Positions 33,771 through 46,022 of a stretch of DNA of 64,000 nucleotides are shown here, piece by piece (position 1 is the stretch's first letter; the number at the start of each line of letters is the position of its first letter). The stretch comes from Plasmodiophora brassicae. Taxonomy: Eukaryota; Endomyxa; Phytomyxea; Plasmodiophorida; Plasmodiophoridae. The notes under the pieces are model-generated. The model was not told where the DNA came from, did not search any database, and saw only the letters and a list, made by a program, of their open reading frames with translations. The position numbers and the translations under genes were made by a program. The DNA lies in the NCBI GenBank assembly GCA_039704465.1, contig JASFAU010000003.1, forward strand, positions 372,001-436,000, written 5' to 3'.

Positions 33771-34865
33771 TTAGAAGTCGACCATGTTTCGATCCCGGCA
33801 CTGCTGTACGGCGCGGTGAACCTTCGCCAGCCACGTGTTCGCCCAGACGACGTCCCGGGTGTACCTGGACGACGGCCGGATGCGTCGGAGGGCCGGTTCG
33901 GTCAGGTCGGCGTAATCGTCGACAATGACGACGGGGCCGGCCAGGTGCAGGTCGTCGAGCGCCGATGCGAGGACGACGGGGACAGCTCCCATGAGGACCG
34001 CCTCCCATGTGCGGTGGCAGTCCACGCCGTTGCCGGGCGGCGACGCGACGAATTTCGCACGACCTAACCCCGCCAGGTATTCGTCGCGAGACAGGCCGCC
34101 CGCCACGACGACGTCGGTGCTGAAATTCGCCAGGAGGCGTTTCCATTCGCGGCGTCTGGCATTGGTCGCGTCGCTCCAGGCGACGAAGAGCAGCAGGTCG
34201 CGATCGTCCCACGGGCGGATCGGCGCTGAGAGGCGCTCGATCCAGCGGGTGACGTTGCCGCCCGGCCACTGCATGTTCTCGATGCCGATCGGGATGGGGC
34301 GCAGGCGTCCGCCCGGGCGGTCCAGGTTCTGGGCGAACCATCGGAAGACGAGCGGGTCGGCGGGCGTGTCCCCGGGCAGCGACGCGTCCGAGTTGTGGCT
34401 GACCAGGATGAACGGGGCGGTGATGTCGGGGCGGATCCGGGCCCGGAAATCGGCGAACCGGCACGACTTGACGAAGACGACGTCGCAGGGGCGCACGTCG
34501 GCCCCGGTCCACATATCGCTGGCGTCGGTCTCGTCAAAGATGAAGTCGGACGCGAGCCGGAACACGTCACCGGATACGAACGGGAACGACCAGCCGCGTG
34601 GCGCGTCCCCTGGGCGAGTCTGATGGGGACGGGCCGGCCTGGCCGACGCCTGTCGCCGGAATTCGCCAGCGAAATCGAACGCGACCGTCGACGATGACAC
34701 TTCGAGCATGTCGCCGTATCGCAGGCGGCGGTCGGCCTCGAACGGGGCCAGCAGCGCGCGTGGCGACGTCCCATAGAGGAGGAACAGGATGTTGACGATG
34801 GCGACCGGCAGTAGAACGGCAGCGGCGCCGGGGCACCAGAGTCGCCCTCCTCTAGGTCGAACCAT
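33771..34865 (-). CDS. Exostosin-like type II membrane glycosyltransferase
   Basis: 364 residues from the ATG at 34865. A basic start and signal-anchor (AAAVLLPVAIVNILFLLYG, about 14-32) are followed by a lumenal catalytic domain. DVVFVKSCRFADF, FILVSHNSDASLPG, PIPIGIENMQW, LLLFVAWSDATNARR and especially KFVASPPGNGVDCHRTWEAV with LMGAVPVV are the signature of GT47/exostosin-like enzymes that use nucleotide sugars. Acceptor unknown. The ATG is 78 bases from the ATG of the divergent rhomboid gene, so the two share a promoter. Confidence 0.75.
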   Translation of the reverse strand: MVRPRGGRLWCPGAAAVLLPVAIVNILFLLYGTSPRALLAPFEADRRLRYGDMLEVSSSTVAFDFAGEFRRQASARPARPHQTRPGDAPRGWSFPFVSGDVFRLASDFIFDETDASDMWTGADVRPCDVVFVKSCRFADFRARIRPDITAPFILVSHNSDASLPGDTPADPLVFRWFAQNLDRPGGRLRPIPIGIENMQWPGGNVTRWIERLSAPIRPWDDRDLLLFVAWSDATNARRREWKRLLANFSTDVVVAGGLSRDEYLAGLGRAKFVASPPGNGVDCHRTWEAVLMGAVPVVLASALDDLHLAGPVVIVDDYADLTEPALRRIRPSSRYTRDVVWANTWLAKVHRAVQQCRDRNMVDF

Positions 34866-34943
34866 CGGCCGCCAGGAACGGGGGCTGCGCGGCAACCCCC
34901 AGGGATCTCTGGCACGCGCCCACCCCATAGGCCTGGGACGTAC

Positions 34944-36348
34944 ATGACCACAGAGCAACGCGGTCAGCGACGTCGGCCGCGTCGTTCGTCGCGATCCCGT
35001 CAGGAGCAGTTGGCCCTCGGGGACGTAACTGGCGCGTCCGAGTTCACCGTTGTCGATTACCAGCGACGGCCGTCGCCCCGGTTGGGCCTGTTCCCGCGTA
35101 TAGCCAATAGCGAGCCAGCGCAGGACGACGAAGGCTCCCATTCCACGTTGACCCTGCCGAGCTACTCGTCGAGCAACAGCAGCGCGAGACCCAGAGGCGA
35201 CCACATGGAAGGCCTCAAGGACAACGATCGCGCTAACCGCCTGGCGCAGGGAGCATCATTAGCAGTAGCGCCGCCAGAGCATGAACAATGGTGGACGCAG
35301 CGGTACCTGACCATAACGATCATGGCTGTCAACACGGTCGTGTTTGTCGCCACGTTGTACGTTGCGAACTTCGTGTTCGAACCGGTGGGGACGAACCCGA
35401 TGATCGGCCCGAGCTCGAGCGTACTGGACGAGTAAGACGCATGGTCGTCGTGGACGCGTTCCTGTAACGCTCGATGCACAGGATCGGGGCGAAAGACGTG
35501 CCCGCGATCCACAACGGCCAATGGTACCGCCTGTTCACGACGGCGTTCGTGCACGGTGGGATTGTGCACCTGCTGGTTAACATGTACGCTCTGTGGCGCG
35601 TTGGCGGGTCGATGGAGGTTCGACAACCCCCTTGGGAAGGGCGTGCTGTGCGCGGCCGCGTTCTCACCTGATCAGCAGGCAGCGTTCGGGCCACTACCGA
35701 TAGGATGCATCTACCTTGTCGCAATCTTCACGTCATCGTTGGCCAGCGCCGTCTACCTGCCCAACGAGTTGACAGTGGGGGCATCAGGTGCCGTCTTTGG
35801 TAGGCACGACGGGTGATCGCCCAGCGCGGCAACACATTGACCGGGGCTATCAGGTATCGTCGGGGCAATGCTCGCAGATTGCGCGCAGAACTACAAGATC
35901 ATGCCGCCCCAGCCAATGTACCTGCCGATTCTGCTGCTGAACATCGTCCTGGTTTTAGGTAGGCCTCGGCAGTGGATGGCGCACGGTGGCAATATGGCTG
36001 ACCGTCCATCTGCAGCCGTTGGGTTGATCCCATGGATCGACAACTTCAGTCATATTGGCGGTTTGGTCGGCGGATTCCTGGCCGGCCTGGTTGTCCTCAC
36101 TGAGGAGCGACCCGCTGGACGCCCTCTGTATACGAAAGTCCTGTCAGGTACGCCATCCGGCGCCCACGATCCCGGACTAGTATTCATTGACACGGTTGCG
36201 TCAAGGCGTTGCTCTATGCCTATTAGTGTTCCTCTTCATCGCATTATCAACCACGTTGTCGCAAGGCATCGACGGTAACACGTCCTGTCCGACCTGTAAG
36301 TACCTAAACTGTATACCAGCCCCGTTCTGGGGATGCCCATACCCCTGA
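34944..36348 (+). CDS. Rhomboid-family intramembrane serine protease
   Basis: Six exons (34944-35431, 35482-35617, 35679-35799, 35854-35958, 36016-36147, 36206-36348) give 374 residues. A disordered cytoplasmic N-terminus of about 115 residues precedes the first membrane helix (LTITIMAVNTVVFVATLYV). The loop-1 motif NGQWYRLFTTAFVHGGIVHL and NMYALW, the catalytic serine in GASGAVFG (TM4) and the catalytic histidine in FSHIGGLVGGFLAG (TM6) are intact, so it should be active. A seventh helix (ALCLLVFLFIALST) is followed by a cysteine-rich lumenal tail ending FWGCPYP, as in secretory-pathway rhomboids. Confidence 0.93.
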
Positions 36349-36581
36349 ACGGGCACAAATACACACAGTCGCGTACGTGTATCTCGGTACTGTCACCGCG
36401 TACCTCCAGGGCAGACCGTAACGAGGAAGCACGCTGCACGCCCTTCTGGAGCGATCCCAAATTTGAAACCTGGCAGGACCCGGCGCGGTGGTAGTTTGGC
36501 GCGAGTTTCCGCCGCCATTTTTGTGGTGGCTGTGGGGGAGTCGCCGTCGTCGGCTGCACTGCGGTCGCAGCCGGCTCAACC

Positions 36582-39500
36582 ATGGACCTGCGTCGGGCGC
36601 AGTTCAAGATCAGCGCCCTGGAGGCAAAGGTCGCCAAGGCGGCAGCCCAGCATGTACGCCTGTGGTTGTTGCCGGACACTCGTACAGTAGCGCCGACGGT
36701 GTGGTGTGCGTGCAGGCGGCTGAACTGGAATCCCGGACGCAAGCGTTACGGGACGAGATCGAACAGTTGAAGAAGGTGCTGACGTAATAACGAGAGAAGG
36801 TTGTCTTCTCATGGTGTCCTTTCTGGCAGGCAGCGGAATCTGGCACGGTGTCGGGGAGCGACGTACAGTTGCGCGCCGACTACGACGATCTTGTCGCCGG
36901 AATGAAAGCCGAATCGTCCAACTGGGATGGGGAACGACAGCGCCTTCTTGACCGGATCCATATTCTTGAGCGTGATCACGCGGCTCTCCAGATGCAGGCT
37001 GACGCGGACAGATCCGACATGGGCGAACGCGTGCAGGGCCTTGAGCAGCGAATAACTGAACTGAACGACGAATCGAAGATGGTATTGATCGGGAAGGACC
37101 ACGAACTGAGACGACTCCGGGATCAGGCTGCCGCCGCCATTGAAGGCGAACGAAACGCCCTTTCCCAGCTTGAACGAGAACGGACCGAATGGGTTTTGGA
37201 GCGGTCGGCGATGCAGTCCAGAATTGATGAGCGTGCCAAAGCAATGATTGCCGCCCAGACGCGTCTGGATGCGGTCAATAACGAGACGGCCGCTCTTCTC
37301 GACGCCCGGAATGCCGAGATTGACGACTTGCGAAAAACGCTATCTGAGAGCGAAGCGACCGTTAAGGCGTTGAACCTCGCTATGGAGCAACTTCGCCATG
37401 AGCTGTCTGACGTCACTGGGAAGGCGCGTCGTGAGCTGGCCGAGTTGACGGAACGATTTGAGGCGAACGATGCGTCACACCGAGCGCAACTCGAGGCATT
37501 GAAGGTCGAAGCACACAACCGTCAGGGCGATCTCGATCTGACTGTTTCTGCACTGCAACAACGCGTCGATCAAGGCAATGCGACGATCGCCTCGTTGACC
37601 CAGCAGTACGAGACGGCGACCAAGAGGGCTGATTCGCTCGAAGCGCACCGTGAGGAGTACACCGCTCAAGCCCAGATCCAGCTTCGAGAACGCGACGACC
37701 ATATCCGGGAACTCACAACCGAATTGAACGCCCAGAAGGATGCGAACGCGAACCTTGTTTCGAATCTCGAAGACGCCCGCGACTCTGTAATCAGCGACCT
37801 GCAGAAAACGCTGTCGGAAAAGGATCTTGCTTGGAGCTCGTTGAATGAAACCGTTGCGTGCCTTCGCCGCGAACTGGCTGAAGTCACAGCCAAAGCTGAG
37901 AAGGACGTATCCGCTCTCAATGATCAGATCACCTTGAATGCCTCATCGCACGAAACCGAGCTGGCGGCGATCCAAGCTCGGGCTGAGGAGCGCGAGCGGG
38001 GTCTCGAGCGTGCCGCCTCCAAATTGCGCGCTGACGCCGAACGCGACCAGTCAGTGGTCATTTCATTGACCGAAGAACTTTCGACGACAACAGAACGGGT
38101 TGAAGCGCTTCAGACGCGACTCGAACAGCAACAAGGGCAAACGCAAGCCCTGCAGCTGGAGTTTGACGAGCATGTCAAGCAACTCCGCTTCCAACTCTCT
38201 GCTGAAAAGGATGCAAATGCTTGCCTCCACTCGAATGTCGACGGTTACGTTCGTCGCGTCGCAGAAGCAAATGAGAAGGCGATAGCAGATCACGCGGCCG
38301 CAAACGGCCTCATCTTGAATCTGTCTCGGCAGGTTGCCGCGCTGACCGAAGCCAACGCACAGCTGTCGACGAATGTCGGTGACGCCCAGTCCTCGCTGCG
38401 CCACCATGTGTCCGAGTTCGATGCAATGTTTCGGCAATTTGAGAATTGGCATATTGCGATTCAAGAGTCGCTGGGTAGAGCATTCCAAGCCAACGAGCAA
38501 CTGGTCTCTCTTCAGCTCGTTCTCGACGAACAAACGAGAGCGTACGCGGATCAAGTCTCTACTCTTCGTAGTCGATACGAGTCCGATCTGGCTGCCCAGC
38601 GTTCCGAGTGCGATTCGTTACGCAGCGATCGAAGCAGTTTGCAGGACGTGAACGCTGATCTTCAACGGAAACTTGAATCTGAACGTGAAGTATTTGACGA
38701 GCGTGCTCGAACTATGACGTCGGAGCGCGAGGCACTACAGTCCATGGTTGCAAGCTTACAACTCCAGATAGACCAGCAAATCTCTGCCGCTACGGATACT
38801 CAGAAGTCGCTGGAAGATGAGAATTCTCGCCTCACCCAGGCCTGCGAGAAGGTAACTCAGCACCTGGCTGCCAGCGAAGCGTCTGCCGCTTCCTTGCATG
38901 ACGAGCTGACTGTTCTGCGGTCGGATGTCAACGCCCTCGAAGGTTCAGAATCACGAACCCAGAACGTGTTGCAGGAACTCACCCAAGCAGGGGAGACGCT
39001 GAAACAGGAAAATCATCGACTGACCAGTATGATTGCCGAACTGCGAACTAAGGCGAATGACGACGTCCGAAGTCTGATGCTGGCTTTGAACCAGAAGAAT
39101 GAGGAGATTCGTGGTATCGTCATGCAGAACCAGGAACAATCCGCCATCGCGGCGATCTTGCGGCGCATGTCACTTGACTTCCCTATATCACCTTACGATA
39201 ATCTTTCCTGTGGCTTACACAACACCGATCGTGCATTCGAAGCACTTCTCGACCGCGTGCACCAAGGTCGCGAAGAATTCGGATTTATTCTTACGACGTT
39301 GGTCGATACTCTTGTACGGCTCCTTCTCGCTGGCGATGCCACAATTGATGACCTGCGCAAATCCTTGCAAGAAGCACTTGAGCGCAGCGAGGCGCGCTGG
39401 GCAGCCGCTGTGGATGAGAAGTCACATCTTGTCGCTGTGATCCAGGACATTGCGACGGAGCTCGTCACGTCGACAGCGCATGCAACGGAGAAGATTCACG

Positions 39501-42351
39501 TCCTGGACGCAGCCATCAAGCAGGTCACATTCGAGTGCGCCGCTATGGAGCAGCAATACCTGTGCCAGGAACGTGAATCACTCGATGCCTGTTCTGAGTT
39601 GGTGGCCGTTCAGCATGACATCCGAAACCTTCAAGGTGAAGTCGCTGACGCTCGGAACAACGAGCGATCCTTGCGTGCCGAGAACGCCGAGCTGCAAACC
39701 GTGCTTGATTCAATTCGTCAATGCCTTAGCCAGGTTGCTGTCACCGAGCCCGTTCAGAGTGAACAGCTTTCGGAGGATTCTTCAGTGACGACTCTCAAGC
39801 AGATGCTAAGCGATTTGTCGCTGCATCGTGAGAAAGACCTGATACGTCGATCTGAGAACGCCGATCTTCTTGAAAAGGTCGGTCGTCTAGAAACCGACCT
39901 CGCGGAAGCCCTGCAAGAAACCGAGAACGAACGTCATCTGCTCGCGGCCCGTACAGACGAAAAGAACAACCTGTCTGATGAGGTCGGCAAATGGATTCGT
40001 GAGAACGCCGCACTTCAGGAGCAAATCGCTGCTCTGTCCTCTCGAATTGCAAGCGGAGCCATTGGAGATCAACCGCTGCGTCAGCCAACAGACCCAACGG
40101 AAGGAAGTCCTGGCCACGCCCTCGACACCGTAGGGGCTACTCAGGACGACTTAGCAACGACACCGTCTGAGAAGCAAGCCTGTCTACAGCCTGGGGGTTT
40201 GGGGGCTGCCCTCGACTGGCAACGGCTTGTTTCGCACCTCGTAACTTCGTTGGAAGACGTCGCCGGCCTGGCTGCCTGTCTTTGGAATGCGGGTGACACC
40301 ATTGGTGCATTAACCGAAGAGGTCGAGTACTTGAGGCGGTGCATCTTCTCCGAAAGGCAAAGCGGAGGTCCGCGATGGCATTCTCATGGAATCGAAGTCA
40401 TTGAATACGTGTCTTGCCTGAATCATGAGGCTGAATCTCACTCTGACGAATTGAGGCAAGCCTTGATGGAGGCAGAAGTCGCACTCGATGAAAGTCAAGC
40501 TGAAGCGGAACGGCAACAACTCTGCTGTCAGCAGATGGAGGATGAAATCCTAGAATTGCAAGTCCAGCGGGATCAAGCCATCGCCGAGTTGCGAAAGTAA
40601 GGGGCGATCTGCAGTAGCGAATATGTATTGACCTGTGTGCTTTGTCGTAGGTGTACATCTGCGGCTGATCTGGAACTTGCTCGTGCAGAAGCTGAATTGA
40701 TCGCTACTGAGAGTCTTACAGAGCTTGCATTGGCCCACGAGATGTTAGAAATTGAGCGTAACGATGCAGCCGAAGTACAGCGGCAACTGAAGGTTTGTTC
40801 ACCGTTACATTTCTGGGACGCACTCTGATTTTCTACACTATATGCAGAATATCGTCAACGAGCGCGATGATATGGTGGCGGAATTATGCCGCTGGCAGGT
40901 TCAGCTATCTCTTAACTTCGCACAAGAATTTTCAGTTCAGCCATTCCGTGCTATTATCCCGAATGCAATCGAGGATTCTGAATTGCTCAGAAGCGAACTG
41001 GCGAGCTTGCGCTACCACCATAGCCAGGTAAATGCAGGCGTCCTGTGGAGTGGATGTCTGACGGATTAACGCGACCAACCAATAGCAAGAACAAACGTGG
41101 GCCAAAGAACAAGAACGGTTTGCAAGTGAAAGCGAGCACCTTCGGATGCAGATCAGCATGATGGCATGTTCTCATGACAGACTGCAGTCAGAGGTGAGCA
41201 TGTGGCGCCAGTCAACGATGGTAATCCCTTCATATACCCTGAAGCGTCACTCCTTATTGAGTCGTTCGCACAGGCGATCCCAAAGACTGTAGACGACATA
41301 AGCGGCGTCATTGCGAAACAATACCAGGACATTGAGGCTCTCCAAGGTGCCCTTGAGCTTTCGCTCCGCGCTTCTGACGATCTCGAGATCAGGCTGTGTG
41401 ACGCCCAAAGGTTATCAGGACAATGCAATGTGCATAGCTGAAGCGGCGTAACATGATCATGGTATGAATTTAGGGGAGCCTGTTTATACAGGTCCGATCA
41501 CGATGAGCTCTTTACGAAGTGGAGCACTGCACTGGATCGTCAGGTAAGGGCAGACTTTAACACATACCCATCTGTGATCTGATAGTGGACGGTGTAGAGC
41601 GGGCAGTTTTCATCACAAATCTGTATGCTTCGAGGGCGGCACGAACAGGTACCCTGTGGATTCCCCCTGAGATCGTCCTTCGCTTCTAATTCATTTATAG
41701 GCGCTCTTGGCGTACAGAGAGCGCCTTCTCGACGCGGAACGGTCAGCAAGCGAACTAGAAGAGCAGCATCGATCCGTACAGGAACGGCTGCAGACCGAGA
41801 ACCGAACGCTTCAACGGGACAATGAGGTACCTGAAGGAATATTAATACTGTCGTTATGGTCATAACGTCTGTTGCTGCAGCTGCGCGTCCGCACATACTC
41901 AACAACGTTGACCACGCTTGAAACTGAGCACGCCAAATGTGGGACACTGATCGAAGCCGCTACTCAGGAGGTAGGACGGTGTGGATGTGCATGCGTGCCA
42001 ACCACCCTGACGAAGGGCAAATTGTTGTAGGCGGCGTCGTTGAGAGAAGAACTTGCCGGTTTGAAGTCCCAGCCATCGCAAAACGCAACCAGTGCAGCGA
42101 ATCCAGATGGTGCTGCCATGACGGAGGACGACAAGGTCAAACTAAACCAACTGGTCACCCAGTCCAGGAAGTTGCAGAAACAGATCAAGATCCTTGAAGC
42201 GAAGGTACGGATGTCGTAACACACACGGCTATGTGCTGATCGTTTGCAGAACCGCATGCTAGAGAAGAAGTTGGCGCCATCGACAAGCGCCGCGGCGCCG
42301 ACCGCTCTTGTCCGCTCACCCCTGTCAGAAATCAACAACAGGGAACCGTAA
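36582..42351 (+). CDS. Giant coiled-coil protein (1,686 residues)
   Basis: Thirteen exons (36582-36653, 36716-36775, 36830-40596, 40651-40792, 40848-41027, 41086-41193, 41274-41410, 41492-41543, 41598-41648, 41701-41826, 41881-41970, 42031-42204, 42250-42351) all join in phase. Almost the whole length is heptad-rich coiled coil, with a few breaks (for example FPISPYDNLSCGLHNTDRAF near residue 830). The C-terminus becomes basic and disordered, ending VRSPLSEINNREP. No motor, GRIP, calponin-homology or kinase domain is visible, so it is not a kinesin or myosin. It could be a centrosomal, basal-body, Golgi or kinetochore tether; nothing in the sequence decides. One very large exon followed by many tiny ones is unusual. 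The 51-base exon at 41598-41648 is inferred because it splits a 157-base gap into two normal-sized introns. Confidence 0.8.
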
Positions 42352-42499
42352 ATACATGATCAAAGTCAATCGAGGTGACATGCGTGAGAGATCGCCCGGC
42401 ACACACACACGCACGTGAAGTCACGTCATCCTGCACAACATGACGTGTCAGTACGCGACTAATTTGCTGTTGGGCCTAGCGGCATGTGTAATCGTTCAT

Positions 42500-42961
42500 T
42501 CACTCATTCTCCATCTTCTCGTCGTCCGACTGAGAGAACACACTCCCATTGTCCCAGGTCTGTAGCAGCTCTGCGGCGGCTTCCTCGTCACCGTCAACGG
42601 TAATGTCGTCGGATGCATTGCTGTCGTCGTCCGATGACATGGTGTACGCCGGACGGAACTTGGACGGCTTCAGCCCCCAGGCCGCGATCGCCTTCTTCTC
42701 CTCACTGCTGTTGCTGTCCGTGTCCCCATCGTGGTCTTTGGCCACCTTGCTGGCCTTCTTCTTCGCGGCCCGCTTCGGCGAACTAGGCGAGGTGCACTCC
42801 CCGCCGGCAGATGCCGACTTGACAGGGTCGACACGCTGGATCGCCTTCAGTTTCACGGGGCGCCCCTCATCGACTGCCTTGGCGGGGACTACGCCTTCCA
42901 TGGTGGCGATCAGTGTCTCGACCATCTCGGGCGACGTCACCGAGATGCGGATGCGGTTCAT
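42500..42961 (-). CDS. Acidic, nuclear-looking protein of unknown family
   Basis: 153 residues from the ATG at 42961. A short possibly folded start (MNRIRISVTSPEMVETLIAT) leads to a basic lysine-rich stretch (KRAAKKKASKVAKDHD) and a strongly acidic serine/aspartate tail (SSDDDSNASDDITVDGDEE). This looks like a nuclear protein with an NLS and a CK2-type acidic tail. The frame stays open upstream to about 43020 behind a possible splice acceptor, so a further 5' exon may exist. Convergent with the coiled-coil gene, stops 148 bases apart. Confidence 0.5.
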   Translation of the reverse strand: MNRIRISVTSPEMVETLIATMEGVVPAKAVDEGRPVKLKAIQRVDPVKSASAGGECTSPSSPKRAAKKKASKVAKDHDGDTDSNSSEEKKAIAAWGLKPSKFRPAYTMSSDDDSNASDDITVDGDEEAAAELLQTWDNGSVFSQSDDEKMENE

Positions 42962-43392
42962 GGCAACGTTAGCGGTATGCTGCCCGATGCGGCTAAAGCG
43001 GGGGACTACCCGTACGGTCGCCTGTACCAAGATCGGCAACTAACCAGGGCGGCTTCCCGCAAGATCCTTCAGTGCCCGACCGTACGTCGCGTCACCTTCG
43101 TCGACCGGCAGACTGCTCTGACTCGGGCAACGTGCGACCCAACGGGAATCGGCTTCGCTCTGCAACTGGCGACACCTGCGCCACCAAAATGGGCAGCAAC
43201 GTCTTCTGAGGGCGAATGGCGGCGGCTGCACACAGCACCGAGGCGGTCCCTGCCCAGCCTGTCGACAGACGAACTGCAACGTCGGACGGTCATTTCGTTA
43301 TTGGGTGCGTCGGGGATGTGAGTAAGGAGGGCGTGGGGGTTCCGTCGTCGGCGGCGGGGGGCCTCATTCGGGTTTGCGGCCACGGAGGTCGC

Positions 43393-45953
43393 ATGCTGCA
43401 CGCCGGTCGACGATGGCTGTCGTCGAAGCCGGCGTCCATCTTGGACAGGGTGCGCGAGGCCCTGAGGCTGCGTCAGCAGGGGATCGTGCCGAACCGGCCC
43501 GGCGCCGCGCCACCGAATCCCGCGGCCGAACCGGCGACGACGCCACCGGCGGCGCCGAGTAAATTGCGGGAACAGCTGAAGAACATGTCGATCGCGCCGG
43601 CACCTGCACGGGCGCAAGGACCGGCGACTGTGCCTCCTCCGTCCGTTCACGACGATAAGGTCAAACGGTTCATGGAGAAACTGGCGGGGAGACCCGCCCA
43701 CACGCCGCGTTCTCACCTACCCAGGCCTGTACCGGACCGCGGTGACGATGAACGAGATCAACGGAAGAAACGCAAGAAAACGCTCATCGAGCAGCGCCGG
43801 AGAAGAATGATCCTGACGGAAGGCGTTAGTGTCCAGTCGAACGGCGCGTGCATCCATTTCTCAACGTCTGACGTCGGCGTCTGTAGGATAAGCTGAGCGT
43901 GCGGGAGTTCAGTCAGCTGCTGGGGATATCGATGCCTGCCGTGGCTGGGGCGCTGAGAAGGTTAGGGGAGGATATCCCTTGGCGTGGGTTTGCCGACGTC
44001 CTCGTTGCAACGGAGACGGTGCAGGTGGCGGCCATGGAGCTGCAGGTGCCATTCGACGTTGAGCTCACCCCTCCAATGGGGGACGGGGACGATGAGGTGT
44101 TCGTCGAAAAGAGCTTTGCAAAGGACGCGGAGGCACAAACACGTCCCGTTGTCGTTTCCGTTGTCGGCCATGTTGACCATGGGAAGGTACCTTCCGATTC
44201 GACCTTTGATGTTTCAAAACATGACCAGTACTGTGCGCAGACGACGCTGCTTGACACGCTGAGGGACACACGAATCGCGCAAAGCGAGGTGGGCGGTATT
44301 ACGCAGCGGATAGGCGCGTTTGCGCTTGCGTTGACACCCGCAATCTCGTCAACGTTCATTGACACCCCTGGCCACGCTGCATTCTGTTCTATGCGCGTAA
44401 ATGCCTGCAGGATAACGGTATTAGCCTAAACGAGGGCGCTGCAGTTAAAATGCGGAGCTAACCGCCGTTGGACAGGATGTCGTCATTCTTGTTGTCGCTG
44501 CTGATTCGGGAGTGCAAGATCAAACAATCGAGTCGATCAAGGCAATCCGCAATGAAGATCTCCCCGTTGTCGTCGCCTTGACAAAGGTCCGGCGCCCTGA
44601 ATCGTCCTGCATCGCTCCTCCTTGTTGATATTGGCTTTTTTCAGTGTGACCTGCCGGGCGCTGACCCGGACAGTGTTCGACGCTCGTTAATGGACCACGG
44701 GCTCGTCAGGTATTCCTTCTGCGGCGTACTGTATTCTATTGCGATTGGTTTACGGATAGTTCTACAGTGAAGAACTTGGTGGCGACGTACAAATGGTGGA
44801 AGTTTCGTCCAAGACGGGTGCAGGCTTAGACGATCTTCGCGAATCAGTCGGCCTGCAAGCAGAAATGTGCGAGCCACAAGCAATCTTCAGTGGACCTGCC
44901 CGCGCTGTTGTTATTGAGTCGCAAATCGTTCGAGGACTCGGGCCTTCGGTCACCGCCATTGTTCGTCGCGGAACATTGGATGTCGGAAACGTTATCGTCT
45001 GTGGCGAGCACATGGGCGTTGTCAAAGCGCTACACGATGACCTTGGAAAGAAAGTTCGTTCTGCGACACCCGCCCAAGCTGTCGCCATCATGGGGATGAA
45101 AACCGTACCATCGCCTGGCACAGAACTGGTCGTCGTTGACAACGAGCAACGCGCGAAGCGAATCGTCGCCCAGCGTGTTGCCCTGCGCGAGCAACAAGAC
45201 CTGAAGAACAGTGCTCTGTGGGAAGCGCCTGCACCAGAGCAGTCGACTGCGAGCGGACAGCCGAATGCTGCACCTCATGAACCGATGCGGATGATCATCC
45301 GCGCCGAATCGAGTGGCAGTGTCGATGCACTTCTGGGGTTCATCAATCGCATCCCACAGAAGCATGTCCAGCTCGCTGTTTTGCTGTCGGGCGTGGGACC
45401 CATCACCGAGGCTGATGTGAAGCTCGCCCAGGAATCCGGCGCGACCGTGTTCGGGTTCGGCGTGAATCCGCAGGGTCCTGCCAAGAAACTAGCAACGACT
45501 GCTGGGGTCCAGATCCGCACCGAACGGATCATCTACAAGATCATGGACCTGATCGTTGCCGCTATCAACGAGCGGATGCCACTGAAGAGCACGGTTGAGA
45601 CGACAGGACGCGCTCACGTCCTGGCAATCTTCGACTTGCATGGAGCACGTGGTCGTATCACCAGTCGTGCCGCCGGATCTCGGATCGTTCATGGGAAGTT
45701 CGAGAAATCCTCCCGCGTTCGCGTCTTTCGAAACAACAATGTCATTTGGGAGGGCTCCGTTTTCACGCTCCGTCACTTCAAGGACGAGGTTCCCGCTGTC
45801 GAGAAAGGGTCTGAGTGCGGTATCGTCCTCGACGGGTTCAACGATTTCGTGCAGGGCGATATCATTGAGTGTTTCCGGGCGACGGAAGAACGCGAAACCA
45901 TATCTGTGGACGACACATTGAAGAGGACGGCAGAATGGAGATATGAAATGTGA
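43393..45953 (+). CDS. Mitochondrial translation initiation factor IF-2
   Basis: GTPase that places initiator tRNA on the mitochondrial small subunit. Six exons (43393-43824, 43887-44186, 44241-44396, 44458-44586, 44645-44709, 44768-45953) give 755 residues. The start [13 protein letters not shown] is a typical presequence. [20 protein letters not shown] is the IF2-N-like segment. The G domain has [17 protein letters not shown] with an intron exactly after GK, the switch [21 protein letters not shown], and [13 protein letters not shown], where the usual NKxD Asn is Thr. Domains II, III and C2 follow ([68 protein letters not shown]). The acceptor at 44457 is the least certain junction. Confidence 0.95.
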
Positions 45954-46022
45954 ATATATCTAGCTGCATAATAAAATACAAGCATGCGGTCTTCACGGAA
46001 CAGGCCGGGGAAACCTGACGCT

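Noticed and set aside
32652..34067. Long plus-strand open frame overlapping two genes
   Set aside because: Runs across the 3' half of the PH-domain gene in another frame and antisense to the glycosyltransferase; composition is a GC-rich shadow.
41544..41700. A single unusually long 157-base intron in the coiled-coil gene
   Set aside because: Splits cleanly into a 54-base intron, a 51-base phase-0 exon and a 52-base intron, matching the size of all others.
42549..43043. Plus-strand 164-codon frame opposite the acidic protein
   Set aside because: Serine/alanine-rich antisense image of the acidic tail and lysine-rich region; no start context or domain.
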